Shown here: positions 21,094-30,405 of the stretch, in pieces
Numbering within the stretch: position 1 is the first letter of the stretch
Layout: every line of letters begins with the position of its first letter
NCBI RefSeq assembly: GCF_963681195.1
Contig: NZ_OY808997.1
Coordinates: 1,860,001-1,924,000 of the forward strand
Length of the DNA stretch: 64,000 nucleotides
Direction: 5' to 3'
Source: Vibrio sp. 16
GTDB lineage: Bacteria; Pseudomonadota; Gammaproteobacteria; Enterobacterales; Vibrionaceae
Translations under genes and position numbers: made by a program
The notes under the pieces: model-generated
Databases searched by the model: none
What the model saw: the letters and a program-made list of their open reading frames with translations, nothing else
What the model was told of the DNA's origin: nothing

Positions 21094-22821
21094 TTAATTT
21101 TCTTTAAATCTGTTTTCGTCAGGCGCCACATTCAATATTTGCAGCGTGCCTTTTAAAATCTCTGAAAAAACGGGGCCAGCCACCGAACCGCCGTAATAGT
21201 TGTCGCCTTGTGGTTCGTTAACCACGACAACCAGTGCCACTCTCGGGTCACTTGCTGGTGCGACTCCTGCGGTATAGGCAAAGTATTCATCACCATAGCC
21301 GCCCGCAATCGCTTTTCTTGAGGTACCAGTTTTAGCAGCGACTCGATACCCTGGTACTGCCGCTTTTGTTGCGGTACCGCCAGGTTGAGTGACCGTCTCC
21401 AGCATAGCAAGAACCTTATGGGCATTGTCACTGTCAATCACCTGTCTTGAGAAGTCTTGGTCATTATTTTCAATAATGTGAATAGGCTGGTATTTACCAA
21501 AGTTACCTAATGTCGCATAAGCGTGGGCAAGCTGAAGTGGAGTGATGGTGAGACCATAACCGAACGAGAGCGTCGCGATTTCAAATTTAGACCAGCGGCG
21601 GCGATTGGGGAAAATACCCTGAGTCTCACCAACCAAGTTAAGACCCGATACTTCACCAAAGCCCACCGAGCTGTACATTCCTAATAAAGCCTCTAACGGC
21701 ATATCAAGCGCCAGTTTCGCGACACCAATGTTACTCGATTTTTTAAGGATCGTAGTAAGATCGGCTTTGCCCACCTTAGAAGTATCTCGTACGCGGCTGC
21801 CACCAATTTGCATGATGCCATTGCCGGTATCAATCACGGTATCATCGTCGGCAACGCCATTTTCAAGCGCCGCCAACACGACAAAAGGCTTAACCGTGGA
21901 GCCCGGCTCAAAGGCATCGGTGATCACGCGGTTGCGCATTTTTGCCGATTGCAAATCAGAACGATTGTTAGGGTTATAGGAAGGTGCGTTCACCATGGCT
22001 AATACAGCGCCAGTTTTCACATCGAGGATAACGGCAGAGCCAGAAGTCGCGCGATAATCTGCAACCGCTTGTTTAATCGCTCGATAAGCGATGGCTTGGA
22101 TACGTTGATCGATCGTCAATTTTAGGGGTTTACCCTCTTCACGCTCTTCCAGTGAGATGTTTTCAACAACGCGTCCATAGCGGTCTTTACGGATAATGCG
22201 CTTGCCCGCCTCTCCGGTGAGCCACTTGTCGTAACTTCTCTCTACCCCTTCAAGACCATGGCCATCAATACCCGTCACTCCGACAAGGTGGGCACTAACT
22301 TCACCGGCAGGATAATAGCGACGAGATTCTGCTTTTAAGCCAACCCCTGCGAGTCTCAATTCTCGAATATAGTGCGCCATCGCAGGACTCACCTGACGCT
22401 GAAGATAAATAAAGCGACGTTTCTTGTTGCGATTGATTTTCTCGATCAATTCACCGCGTTTAATGCCAAGGACGTCGGCAAGTGCATGCCAACGGTCTAT
22501 GTCACTTAATCCACCTTCTTTAAAGATGGTCACAGGATCGGCCCAAACCGCTTCAACGGGCACACTGACAGCAAGTGGTTCATCATTGCGATCGGAAATA
22601 ATACCACGGGCTGAGTGCAACGTTTTTGCACGAACAGAACGTAAGTCACCCTGCTTGATCAAATTGTCTGGCTCGATAATTTGAATATAAGCAATACGCC
22701 CCACCAAGGCCGAAAACGCGATAAAAACACAGCAAAGCACAAGGTTAAAACGCCAACGTATCAACGTTGGTGGCTGACTCACTTCTGAGGTTTGGACGGG
22801 GGTGACTTTCTTTTTGCTCAT
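21094..22821 (-). CDS. ftsI: Septal peptidoglycan transpeptidase FtsI (PBP3)
   Basis: FtsI crosslinks septal peptidoglycan in partnership with FtsW. A cytoplasmic tail and one membrane segment (about residues 24-45) precede the PBP dimerisation domain. The transpeptidase domain has the active-site serine in STVK (Ser308), the SSN motif (KKSSNIGVAKLA) and the KTGT motif. Length is 575 residues (E. coli 588). The ftsI start overlaps the ftsL stop by 4 bases. Confidence 0.97.
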   Translation of the reverse strand: MSKKKVTPVQTSEVSQPPTLIRWRFNLVLCCVFIAFSALVGRIAYIQIIEPDNLIKQGDLRSVRAKTLHSARGIISDRNDEPLAVSVPVEAVWADPVTIFKEGGLSDIDRWHALADVLGIKRGELIEKINRNKKRRFIYLQRQVSPAMAHYIRELRLAGVGLKAESRRYYPAGEVSAHLVGVTGIDGHGLEGVERSYDKWLTGEAGKRIIRKDRYGRVVENISLEEREEGKPLKLTIDQRIQAIAYRAIKQAVADYRATSGSAVILDVKTGAVLAMVNAPSYNPNNRSDLQSAKMRNRVITDAFEPGSTVKPFVVLAALENGVADDDTVIDTGNGIMQIGGSRVRDTSKVGKADLTTILKKSSNIGVAKLALDMPLEALLGMYSSVGFGEVSGLNLVGETQGIFPNRRRWSKFEIATLSFGYGLTITPLQLAHAYATLGNFGKYQPIHIIENNDQDFSRQVIDSDNAHKVLAMLETVTQPGGTATKAAVPGYRVAAKTGTSRKAIAGGYGDEYFAYTAGVAPASDPRVALVVVVNEPQGDNYYGGSVAGPVFSEILKGTLQILNVAPDENRFKEN

Positions 22822-23135
22822 GGGAGTTGAATAATGACTTCTTTGTCTGATTCAGGACGCATCATTTCGAGATCCTGCTTAGCAACCGCTTGAACTCTGC
22901 TATGTTCAGCTAGAGCGGTTTCCTCTAACAACAGGTTGCGCCACTCATTGTCTAAACGTTCACGCTCCATTAACGCTTGGTCTTTTTCCGTGATCGCCTG
23001 ACGGGTGTGGTGAGTGGTAAAAACAACTCCCATTGCACTGGCAAAAATAAGCACCAACAAAACCAACGGCACCCGACCTACCGTAATCAGATCGAGTGCA
23101 ATAATTTTAGCGAGATTAGGCGCAGACTTGCTCAT
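22818..23135 (-). CDS. ftsL: Cell division protein FtsL
   Basis: This small bitopic protein has 105 residues, with one membrane segment at about residues 19-40 (VPLVLLVLIFASAMGVVF) and a periplasmic coiled coil rich in Glu, Arg and Leu. FtsL forms a complex with FtsB and FtsQ and activates FtsWI. Sequence conservation in this family is weak, so the call rests on size, topology and its position between rsmH and ftsI, which is universal in the dcw cluster. It starts 6 bases after rsmH. Confidence 0.93.
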   Translation of the reverse strand: MSKSAPNLAKIIALDLITVGRVPLVLLVLIFASAMGVVFTTHHTRQAITEKDQALMERERLDNEWRNLLLEETALAEHSRVQAVAKQDLEMMRPESDKEVIIQLP

Positions 23136-23141
23136 TGGAAA

Positions 23142-24092
23142 TTACAGTTTTTCAGCAATACGTAACACAGAGCTTCGTGAGCGTGCGTTCACTTCCACTT
23201 CATTCTTGGATGGTTTGATGGCTTTGCCGATCGGCTTCATGTTGGCGCTGCCGAGTGCTTTGATTTGTTCTTCGGTCATTGGAATGCCGTGTGGCACTTC
23301 AGGACCTTTGCTCTCTTTACGAATAAAACGCTTCACCATACGGTCTTCCAGAGAATGGAAACTGATCACCGACAAACGACCTTCAGGAGCCAAAATGCTT
23401 GCCGCCCCTTTTAGCGCGGTATCAATCTCTTCTAACTCACTGTTGATGTAAATACGAAACGCTTGAAATGCGCGAGTCGCTGGATGCTTTTTCTCTTTAA
23501 AACTCTTTGGCGCAGCGTCAGAGATTAGCTTCGCTAATTGACCTGTACGCGTGAGCGGCTCATTTTCTTCGTTTTCACGGTACGCCACGATCGCTTTAGC
23601 AATACGTCGAGCATGCTTGTCTTCACCAAACTCACGGATCACCCAAGTGATATCATCAAGATCCGCTTCCATCAGCCACTGTGAAACCGGAATCCCCGAC
23701 GTTGGGTCCATTCGCATATCAAGCGGGCCATCTTTCATAAAGCTAAAGCCACGCTCTGCATCATCAAGCTGAGGGGACGAGACACCAAGATCAAGCAACA
23801 CACCATCAACTTTACCCACCAGTCCGTACTCAGCGGCATACTCTGCCATTCCAGAAAATGGGCCATGAATGATGGTAAAACGAGGATCATCAATTTTTGC
23901 TGCTTCAGCGATGGCCTGAGGATCTCTATCAATACTGTAAAGGCGGCCATTGTCACCCAGTTGAGACAAAATTGTACGGCTGTGACCACCGCGACCGAAT
24001 GTACCATCAATGTAAATACCGTCTGGTTTAATCGCTAAACCATCGATGGATTCATGGAGGAGTACAGATATGTGTTTAAATGCTTCGATCAT
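23142..24092 (-). CDS. rsmH: 16S rRNA (cytosine(1402)-N4)-methyltransferase RsmH
   Basis: RsmH (MraW) methylates C1402 in the ribosomal P site using SAM. The sequence has [13 protein letters not shown] near the N-terminus, the [19 protein letters not shown] motif and the [13 protein letters not shown] segment of the family. I choose the ATG at 24090-24092, which gives 316 residues starting [15 protein letters not shown]. An in-frame ATG at 24116 would add eight residues but lacks a ribosome binding site. It is the first gene of the dcw cluster here; the usual upstream mraZ is absent. Confidence 0.94.
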   Translation of the reverse strand: MIEAFKHISVLLHESIDGLAIKPDGIYIDGTFGRGGHSRTILSQLGDNGRLYSIDRDPQAIAEAAKIDDPRFTIIHGPFSGMAEYAAEYGLVGKVDGVLLDLGVSSPQLDDAERGFSFMKDGPLDMRMDPTSGIPVSQWLMEADLDDITWVIREFGEDKHARRIAKAIVAYRENEENEPLTRTGQLAKLISDAAPKSFKEKKHPATRAFQAFRIYINSELEEIDTALKGAASILAPEGRLSVISFHSLEDRMVKRFIRKESKGPEVPHGIPMTEEQIKALGSANMKPIGKAIKPSKNEVEVNARSRSSVLRIAEKL

Positions 24093-24144
24093 AGTTATCT
24101 CATGTGGCTGACGCATTGACGAATTCGGACTTTCCAGTGTACTG

Positions 24145-24173
24145 ATTTAATGGCGTATCGCCACCACTAGCAA
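24145..24173 (-). promoter_or_regulatory. Predicted promoter of rsmH and the dcw cluster
   Basis: Minus-strand TTGCTA (24168-24173), a 17-bp spacer and TTAAAT (24145-24150). The spacer contains a perfect inverted repeat, TGGCG-TAT-CGCCA (24151-24163). Both hexamers are imperfect, so this is a moderate call. Confidence 0.5.
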
Positions 24174-24235
24174 GCGAGAACACGTGATTTTGCGCTAAGT
24201 TTAATGGTTCGAAAATAAAATCGGTCAATTAAAAG

Positions 24236-24270
24236 CAAAAAACCCATCATAACAACAAAGTTACGATGGG
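24236..24270 (-). terminator. Rho-independent terminator of rnpB
   Basis: On the minus strand CCCATCGTAAC and GTTATGATGGG pair, including one G-U pair, and are followed by TTTTTTG. It begins about 9 bases past the mature rnpB 3' end. Confidence 0.85.
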
Positions 24271-24278
24271 TCTCGAAT

Positions 24279-24721
<443 letters not shown>

Positions 24722-24729
24722 GAGGGCGG

Positions 24730-24758
24730 ATTGTATAGAGTTCAGAGTGAAGTGTCTA
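24730..24758 (-). promoter_or_regulatory. Predicted promoter of rnpB
   Basis: Minus-strand TAGACA (24753-24758), a 17-bp spacer and TACAAT (24730-24735), followed by a GC-rich discriminator (CCGCCC) and the RNA start at 24721. The spacing to the start and the GC-rich discriminator resemble growth-rate-controlled stable RNA promoters. Confidence 0.7.
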
Positions 24759-24819
24759 GCGAGATCACAGATTAGATGAAATCTGAGAGCCAAGTGAACA
24801 GAAAACGAGCGCAGTCGTT

Positions 24820-24854
24820 AAAGAAAAATGAGCCGAGACCTTTGAGCTCGACTC
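24820..24854 (-). terminator. Rho-independent terminator after rsmI
   Basis: On the minus strand GAGTCGAG and CTCGGCTC form an 8-bp stem with one G-U pair, followed by ATTTTTCTTT. It lies just past the rsmI stop and upstream of the rnpB promoter. Confidence 0.75.
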
Positions 24855-24870
24855 ACATTATCTCGCTCAA

Positions 24871-25734
24871 TTAGTCGAGATTCTCTAGGCCCCATTTGTA
24901 GAGCGCATTTTTCTTTAGGTTGTAGATTTCCGCTGCCATTGCAGCCGCTTTCTTTAGTGGGAGCTCTTTCACTAAAATACCAAGCGCACGGGTTGCTTCT
25001 TCCGGTAACGAATCATCAATCGCCGCACGGTATCCGTGAATCAACAACGCCATTTCTCCACGCTGTTGGTTTTCATCCGCTCTTACCCATTCAACCAACT
25101 CAGCCAATGGCATACCTTGAATAGTTTCAAAGGTTTTGGTCAACTCACGCGCCAAAACCACTTCGCGATCGGGTCCAAGAATCTCTAGCATATCATCCAA
25201 AGAATCGAGGATTCGATGTGGCGACTCGTAGAAGACACAAGTGCGCTCTGCTTTCGCAATCTCGAGAAACTTATCCTTGCGCCCTTTGCTTTTGGCTGGC
25301 AAGAACCCTTCGAAACTAAAACGGTCAGACGGTAGACCAGATGCACTTAGTGCCGTAATCACCGCACATGCTCCAGGCAGAGGAACAACTTTAACGCCCG
25401 CTTGACGACACTTTGTCACCAAGTGATACCCTGGGTCACTGATTAATGGTGTACCTGCATCAGAAACCAATGCAATTGAGTGGCCCGCTAAAAGTTTCTC
25501 AACCAGTACTTGCGCTTTTTGCTGTTCATTATGATCATGGAGAGCAAAAGTTTTGGTCGAGATTGCAAAATGAGACAATAGCTTGCCAGTATGGCGTGTA
25601 TCTTCTGCTGCAATCAGGTCCACACTAGATAAAACGTCTATTGCGCGTTGAGTGATATCACCTAGATTGCCTATGGGAGTAGGGACAATATAGAGAGTTG
25701 GGACCTCGGTTGGTAAGGTTTTGTTATCTGTCAT
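24871..25734 (-). CDS. rsmI: 16S rRNA (cytidine(1402)-2'-O)-methyltransferase RsmI
   Basis: RsmI methylates the ribose of the same C1402 nucleotide that RsmH modifies on its base, fine-tuning P-site decoding. The tetrapyrrole-methylase-like fold is marked by [17 protein letters not shown] at the N-terminus, AAEDTRHTG, and [19 protein letters not shown]. Length is 287 residues (E. coli 286). It diverges from lpoA, as yraL and yraM do in E. coli. Here it also lies close to rsmH, separated only by rnpB, so both C1402 methylases are encoded within 3 kb. Confidence 0.96.
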   Translation of the reverse strand: MTDNKTLPTEVPTLYIVPTPIGNLGDITQRAIDVLSSVDLIAAEDTRHTGKLLSHFAISTKTFALHDHNEQQKAQVLVEKLLAGHSIALVSDAGTPLISDPGYHLVTKCRQAGVKVVPLPGACAVITALSASGLPSDRFSFEGFLPAKSKGRKDKFLEIAKAERTCVFYESPHRILDSLDDMLEILGPDREVVLARELTKTFETIQGMPLAELVEWVRADENQQRGEMALLIHGYRAAIDDSLPEEATRALGILVKELPLKKAAAMAAEIYNLKKNALYKWGLENLD

Positions 25735-25797
25735 TTGTTTACCATCACTTCAACGATTAATATAGACACAATTTTATACGGAATTAACTAAGAACTC

Positions 25798-27612
25798 ATG
25801 GCCATGAAAAACCATAAGCGACTCAGTGTAACACGCTTACTCACTCCTGTAGCCCTTGCTGTTGCATTAACAGCTTGTAGCTCAGGTCCATCAACGCCTC
25901 AATCCGTTGATATCACCTTAGATCCAAATCAACCGCTGCAAACTTACCTAATGCGTGCAGACAGTAGCACTGGCAGTTTACAAAATGATTGGTTAATCAT
26001 GGCTCTGAAAGCTTCTATTGCCGCAGACGACACAACTCAGTCGGAGTTGCTAATTAAGCGGCTCTCCCGCCAGAACTTGACCAACATGCAACAAGCCGAA
26101 TGGCAATTAGCGCGTGCTGAGCTGTTGATTAAACAAGGGCAGCATGATGAAGCGCTTGCACTGCTCAACTTCCGTACCAACTGGCAACTTGCAGATGAGC
26201 AATGGAAGGAATACCATCAGGTTCGCGCCTCATTGTTTGTGAAACAGGGAGATTACTACGCTGCTGCTCGTGAACTCAGCCTTGAAAGTCGTTACGCAGC
26301 CATTGCAGAACAACAGTTTATTGCTGACAGCATTTGGGCAAATCTCGCGCGTGTTTCAACCACTCCTCAAGTTTCGCTGTCACCACAAAGCAACGATGCT
26401 GTATTTTCCGGCTGGTTAGCGTTGGCCAACTACAGCCAAACTCTTTCGGGTTCATTGGCTGAACTTCAATCTTCTATCGAACAATGGCTAGCCGATAACC
26501 CTAGCCACCCAGCAGCAACTTACACGCCACAATCGATTAAAGACATTCTCTCTTTAGAGATCACTAAACCCGTTAATACCGCGCTTCTACTGCCTTTAAC
26601 CGGCAAGTTCGCTACTCAGTCTCAGTTAATCCGTGACGGCTTCATTCTGGAAATGATGAATGATGACGATCGTGATGAAAATGCAACCTTAACCGTCATT
26701 GATACCAATGCCGTATCCATCGAAGAGCTTGAAAAGGAACTCATCGAGAAGAACATCGATTTTGTCGTCGGCCCTCTGGTCAAAGACAACATCGAAAAAC
26801 TGCAGCGTGCTGAGGAAAATTTTGCCAAGCCGATGCCAATGCTAGCGTTAAACATTCCCGAAGAAATTGAAGCGAGTACAAGCACCTGTTATCTCGCGCT
26901 TTCTCCCGAACAAGAAGTCGCTCAAGCAGCAAAACATCTTGCGAAACAAGGCTATCAATTCCCGCTAATTCTTGCTCCTCAAGGTCGATTCGGTGATCGC
27001 GTCATCGAAGCGTTTGAAGCAGAGTGGAAGAAACACAGTAGTAACAAAGTCGCCGTCAATCTATTTGGCGATAAGCGCCAACTTCAGCGCAATATCAACC
27101 AAGTCTTCGGGTTACAAGACAGCCAGCAACACATTGCCCAAATGGATGCACTATTGAATGTTCCCTTAGAAAGCCAACCACGCAGTCGCCGCGATATCGA
27201 TGCGGTCTACATTGTGGCCAATAGTGCGGAGTTAACACTGATCAAACCATTTATCGAGGTTGCAATAAACCCAGACACCCTACCACCGAAACTGTACTCA
27301 AACTCTCGCAGCAACAGCGGTCGTCAGCAATATGAAGACCTGACCGGTGTAAGCTATGGTGATATTCCCCTACTTGTGCATCCGAACGCTGAGCTCAAAG
27401 CACAAATGGATCAACTTTGGCCTCGCAACTCAAACGCCAAGAAACGCCTACAAGCGCTAGGTATGGACGCGTATCGCCTAATGGAACAATTACCTCAGAT
27501 GAAAGTTGTTCCTGGCTATGCCATTGACGGCAACACAGGCATACTCACCATCGATGAAAACTGTGTAGTCCAACGTGAAATTAGCTGGGCTGAGCACGGT
27601 GCTGCTAAGTAA
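25798..27612 (+). CDS. lpoA: Penicillin-binding protein activator LpoA
   Basis: LpoA is the outer-membrane lipoprotein that reaches through the periplasm to activate PBP1A. A lipoprotein signal ends at the lipobox LTAC with Cys27. An N-terminal TPR-like helical domain (to about residue 250) is followed by a periplasmic-binding-protein-like domain with TALLLPLTGKFATQSQLIRDG. Length is 604 residues (E. coli 678). Start is at the first of two in-frame ATGs (MAMKNH). It is the first gene of the rightward lpoA-yraN-diaA-dolP run. Confidence 0.95.
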   Translation: MAMKNHKRLSVTRLLTPVALAVALTACSSGPSTPQSVDITLDPNQPLQTYLMRADSSTGSLQNDWLIMALKASIAADDTTQSELLIKRLSRQNLTNMQQAEWQLARAELLIKQGQHDEALALLNFRTNWQLADEQWKEYHQVRASLFVKQGDYYAAARELSLESRYAAIAEQQFIADSIWANLARVSTTPQVSLSPQSNDAVFSGWLALANYSQTLSGSLAELQSSIEQWLADNPSHPAATYTPQSIKDILSLEITKPVNTALLLPLTGKFATQSQLIRDGFILEMMNDDDRDENATLTVIDTNAVSIEELEKELIEKNIDFVVGPLVKDNIEKLQRAEENFAKPMPMLALNIPEEIEASTSTCYLALSPEQEVAQAAKHLAKQGYQFPLILAPQGRFGDRVIEAFEAEWKKHSSNKVAVNLFGDKRQLQRNINQVFGLQDSQQHIAQMDALLNVPLESQPRSRRDIDAVYIVANSAELTLIKPFIEVAINPDTLPPKLYSNSRSNSGRQQYEDLTGVSYGDIPLLVHPNAELKAQMDQLWPRNSNAKKRLQALGMDAYRLMEQLPQMKVVPGYAIDGNTGILTIDENCVVQREISWAEHGAAK

Positions 27613-27964
27613 GCGTAGTAAAGGGCAACACTACGAAGCCGTTGCTGAAAAGCATCTAATCAGTTGCGGCTTCTCATTAATTGAGAGAAACTTTCACGCT
27701 AAGGGCGGAGAGCTCGACCTTATTATGCGCGATGGCAACACCTTCGTGTTTGTCGAAGTTCGCTATCGAGCCCAGCAAACTTTTGGCCACGCTGCTGAGA
27801 CCGTCACACGAAGTAAAATACAAAGAATTTTGAAAGCGGCTAACGTGTGGTTGATGAAAAATGGCCTGTCCGTCTATTCAACTGACTTTCGCTTTGATCT
27901 CGTTGCTATCCATCAGCATGGAAAACAGGTCGAGTGGATTAAAAACGCAATTACTCAAGGATAA
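27599..27964 (+). CDS. yraN: YraN family endonuclease-like protein (UPF0102)
   Basis: This is a small protein of the UPF0102 family with a restriction-endonuclease-like fold: KGGELDLIMRDGNTFVFVEVRYR carries the GE-D-EVR pattern of that fold. Its cellular function is not established. The start is uncertain: GTG at 27599 gives 121 residues and overlaps the lpoA end by 14 bases; an upstream GTG at 27575 gives 129 and overlaps by 38. I prefer the first because the homologous part begins there. Position between lpoA and diaA is the same as in E. coli. Confidence 0.88.
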   Translation: MLLSKRSKGQHYEAVAEKHLISCGFSLIERNFHAKGGELDLIMRDGNTFVFVEVRYRAQQTFGHAAETVTRSKIQRILKAANVWLMKNGLSVYSTDFRFDLVAIHQHGKQVEWIKNAITQG

Positions 27965-27967
27965 TCA

Positions 27968-28558
27968 ATGCTAGATAGCATTAAAGACAGCTTTACAGAG
28001 AGCATTCAAATTCAAATCGCAGCGGCTGAAGCACTGCCTGATGCCATTACTCATGCCGCGCAAGCCATGGTTGCAAGCTTACTGAACGGAAACAAGATCC
28101 TATGCTGCGGAAATGGCGGCTCTTCGTCAAATGCCCAGCAGTTTGTCTCTTGCCTACTCAATCGCTTCGAGACAGAACGCCCTAGTTTACCAGCCATGGC
28201 ATTAACTGCGGATATCACAACACTTACAGCCGTCGCCAACGATTATCACTATGAGGAGATTTTCTCCAAGCAAGTTCGTGCATTCGGTCAAGCTGGCGAT
28301 ATCCTGCTAGCGATTTCCACTAGCGGTAACAGCAAAAACATCATTAAAGCTATGGAAGCTGCAGTGACACGCGACATGACCATTATCGCGTTTACAGGTA
28401 AAGACGGTGGCGAAATGGCTGGCTTACTCGGCGAAAATGACGTCGAAATTCGTATTCCTTCTCACAGAACGGCGAGAATTCACGAAGTGCATATGGTGAC
28501 ACTGCATTGCTTATGCGATCTTATCGACCAAGTATTGTTTCCAGCTCACGAAGAGTAA
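27968..28558 (+). CDS. diaA: DnaA initiator-associating protein DiaA
   Basis: DiaA is a tetrameric SIS-domain protein that binds DnaA and promotes timely initiation at oriC. At 196 residues it equals E. coli DiaA. The SIS fold shows [17 protein letters not shown] near residue 45, [16 protein letters not shown] near residue 115 and the C-terminal helix with [18 protein letters not shown]. GmhA, a related sedoheptulose-phosphate isomerase, is the alternative, but the yraN-diaA-dolP context decides. It follows yraN by 3 bases. Confidence 0.93.
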   Translation: MLDSIKDSFTESIQIQIAAAEALPDAITHAAQAMVASLLNGNKILCCGNGGSSSNAQQFVSCLLNRFETERPSLPAMALTADITTLTAVANDYHYEEIFSKQVRAFGQAGDILLAISTSGNSKNIIKAMEAAVTRDMTIIAFTGKDGGEMAGLLGENDVEIRIPSHRTARIHEVHMVTLHCLCDLIDQVLFPAHEE

Positions 28559-28562
28559 ATTT

Positions 28563-29135
28563 ATGAAGCTATTAAAAGGTTTATTAGTGGCTGTACTCGC
28601 ACTCAATATCACAGGGTGTGCAGGTCTACTTGTAGCAGGCGCGGCGACAACAGCCAGTATCGTTATTGACCCACGTACTACTCAAGAAATTTGGAACGAC
28701 AATAACATCGAGTTCGAAATCACCGGATTAGGCAATAAAGCGCCATTTCGTGGTAACGCTCGTGTCACAGCAAGTTCGTACAACGGGACGGTTATATTAC
28801 TTGGTCAAGCCAATACTCCTCAACTAAGCGAGCAATTTGAGCAACAAGCTCGTAAAGTGAAAGGAGTCAAAACCATTCACAATCAACTCAAAATCAAAGA
28901 ACCATTGTCTATCAGTGAAATTAGTAACGACAGCTGGATTACCACTAAGGTGAAGTCTGCACTTTTAGCCAATGCTGAGCTAAACGGCGTAAAGATAAAA
29001 GTCATTACAGAAGACAAAGAGGTGTATCTTTTGGGTTATGTGTCAGAGCAGCACGCGAATATCGCCACAGACATTGCGCGTAATACCTCTGGCGTGAAGC
29101 AAGTAATAAAAGCCTTTCAAGTAGGCAATGAATAA
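28563..29135 (+). CDS. dolP: Outer-membrane lipoprotein DolP (two BON domains)
   Basis: The 190 residues (E. coli 191) start with a lipoprotein signal ending ITGCA (Cys19). Two BON domains follow, the first around residues 45-115 with NGTVILLGQA and the second around 120-188 with DKEVYLLGYVSEQ. DolP (YraP) keeps the outer membrane intact, collects at division sites and supports BAM activity and amidase control. It is the last gene of the lpoA run and ends at a two-way terminator. In E. coli it is a sigma-E regulon member. Confidence 0.94.
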   Translation: MKLLKGLLVAVLALNITGCAGLLVAGAATTASIVIDPRTTQEIWNDNNIEFEITGLGNKAPFRGNARVTASSYNGTVILLGQANTPQLSEQFEQQARKVKGVKTIHNQLKIKEPLSISEISNDSWITTKVKSALLANAELNGVKIKVITEDKEVYLLGYVSEQHANIATDIARNTSGVKQVIKAFQVGNE

Positions 29136-29142
29136 CAGGCAC

Positions 29143-29172
29143 AAAAAAAGCAGCGAAAACTCGCTGCTTTTT
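29143..29172. terminator. Bidirectional terminator between dolP and sspB
   Basis: GCAGCGA (29150-29156) and TCGCTGC (29161-29167) pair with an AAAC loop, flanked by a run of seven A on the left and TTTTT on the right. Confidence 0.88.
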
Positions 29173-29185
29173 AATATTCTTACGC

Positions 29186-29662
29186 TTATTTTACAACGCG
29201 TAAACTCGGACGGCCTTTAGGTCGAGGTGGTTCCTCTTCGCCAGTGTCGTTATCTTCCGATTCAGACGCGACAGATAATGGAGAAAGGTCTTCTTCCACA
29301 ATCATCTCGTCGTCTTCTTCAAACTCGCCAATGTAAGCGTCTTCAGGTTCAAACATCGTTCCTGCACCATTTTCACGTGCATAGATCGCTTGAACAGCAT
29401 ACAACGGAACAATAACTGAATGTGGTCGCCCACCAAAACGCGCATTAAACGTAATCGCTTCATTGCCGAGCTCAAGATTGCCCACCGCGCGAGGAGCGAT
29501 GTTCAAAATGATTTGACCATCTTGAACAAACTCATCAGGGACACGAACACCCGGTAATGTCGCCGCTACAACCAAATGCGGCGTTAAATCATTATCCACG
29601 AGCCAATCGTAAAATGCGCGAAGCATGTACGGTCGACGTGGAGTCATGTTTGAAATATCCAT
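29186..29662 (-). CDS. sspB: ClpXP specificity adaptor SspB
   Basis: SspB delivers ssrA-tagged polypeptides to ClpXP. The folded substrate-binding domain (about residues 1-115) has the family N-terminus TPRRPYMLRAFYDWLVDN and ITFNARFGGRPHSVIVP. A linker rich in Asp and Glu follows, and the last residues RPSLRVVK match the ClpX-docking tail. Length is 158 residues (E. coli 165). It lies 10 bases after sspA and is cotranscribed with it. Confidence 0.96.
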   Translation of the reverse strand: MDISNMTPRRPYMLRAFYDWLVDNDLTPHLVVAATLPGVRVPDEFVQDGQIILNIAPRAVGNLELGNEAITFNARFGGRPHSVIVPLYAVQAIYARENGAGTMFEPEDAYIGEFEEDDEMIVEEDLSPLSVASESEDNDTGEEEPPRPKGRPSLRVVK

Positions 29663-29672
29663 CAGTAATTGA

Positions 29673-30308
29673 TTAGCGAGCTAGACGCATTTCACGCTCA
29701 GCTTCAGTAAGAGAAGCTAGGAATGAATCACGTTCAAACACTCGGTTCATGTACACTTTTAGCTCTTTTGAACCAGGACCTGTCAACTCAATACCAAGTT
29801 GAGGAAGACGCCACAATAATGGTGCTAGGTAACAATCGATAAGGCTGAACTCTTCGCTCATGAAGTACTCGTACTCAGCGAATACTGGAGCAAGCGTCAG
29901 TAGATCATTACGTAACTTGTTACGTGCAGCTTCCGCTTCTTCAGCAGAACCTTTCACTACTTTTTCAGCCAATGTGTACCAGTTTCTCTCAATACGGTAA
30001 ATCATCAGACGGCTGTTACCACGAGCAACTGGGTATACAGGCATCAACGGAGGATGAGGAAAACGCTCATCTAGGTATTCCATGATGATCTTTGAGTCGT
30101 AAAGCGCTAGCTCACGATCAACTAGAGTTGGTACTGTTTTATATGGGTTAAGTTCGATAAGCTCGGCAGGTAGATTTGTCTCATCAACAAGCTCTACTTC
30201 AACACTTACACCTTTCTCAGCCAGAACAATACGTACCTGATGGCTATACATATCAGATGCACTTGAAAATAGAGTCATCACAGAACGTTTATTGGCAGCT
30301 ACAGCCAT
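29673..30308 (-). CDS. sspA: Stringent starvation protein A
   Basis: SspA is a GST-fold protein that binds RNA polymerase and alters promoter choice in stationary phase and starvation; in E. coli it helps acid tolerance. It shows the thioredoxin-like start VMTLFSSASDMYSHQVRIVL and the ELNPYKTVPTLVDRELALYDS segment, then the all-helical half. The start is the ATG at 30306-30308 (211 residues), preceded by GGAGGG at good spacing. An in-frame GTG at 30323 would place the ribosome binding site inside the gene. It begins about 26 bases after the petC terminator. Confidence 0.96.
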   Translation of the reverse strand: MAVAANKRSVMTLFSSASDMYSHQVRIVLAEKGVSVEVELVDETNLPAELIELNPYKTVPTLVDRELALYDSKIIMEYLDERFPHPPLMPVYPVARGNSRLMIYRIERNWYTLAEKVVKGSAEEAEAARNKLRNDLLTLAPVFAEYEYFMSEEFSLIDCYLAPLLWRLPQLGIELTGPGSKELKVYMNRVFERDSFLASLTEAEREMRLAR

Positions 30309-30333
30309 GGAGCCCTCCAGCACACTTACAACG

Positions 30334-30364
30334 ATAAAAACAATGGAGGCTAAGCCTCCATTGT
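30334..30364 (-). terminator. Rho-independent terminator after petC
   Basis: On the minus strand CAATGGAGGC and GCCTCCATTG form a perfect 10-bp stem around a 3-nt loop, followed by TTTTTATC. The sspA start lies only about 26 bases further on. Confidence 0.9.
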
Positions 30365-30405
30365 AAAGATTAAAAATTGGGAATTAGCACGGTATCGTAG
30401 CACAA

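Noticed and set aside
24093..24236. A remnant of mraZ upstream of rsmH
   Set aside because: The gap is too short for mraZ (about 450 bases) and I saw no coding pattern resembling it.
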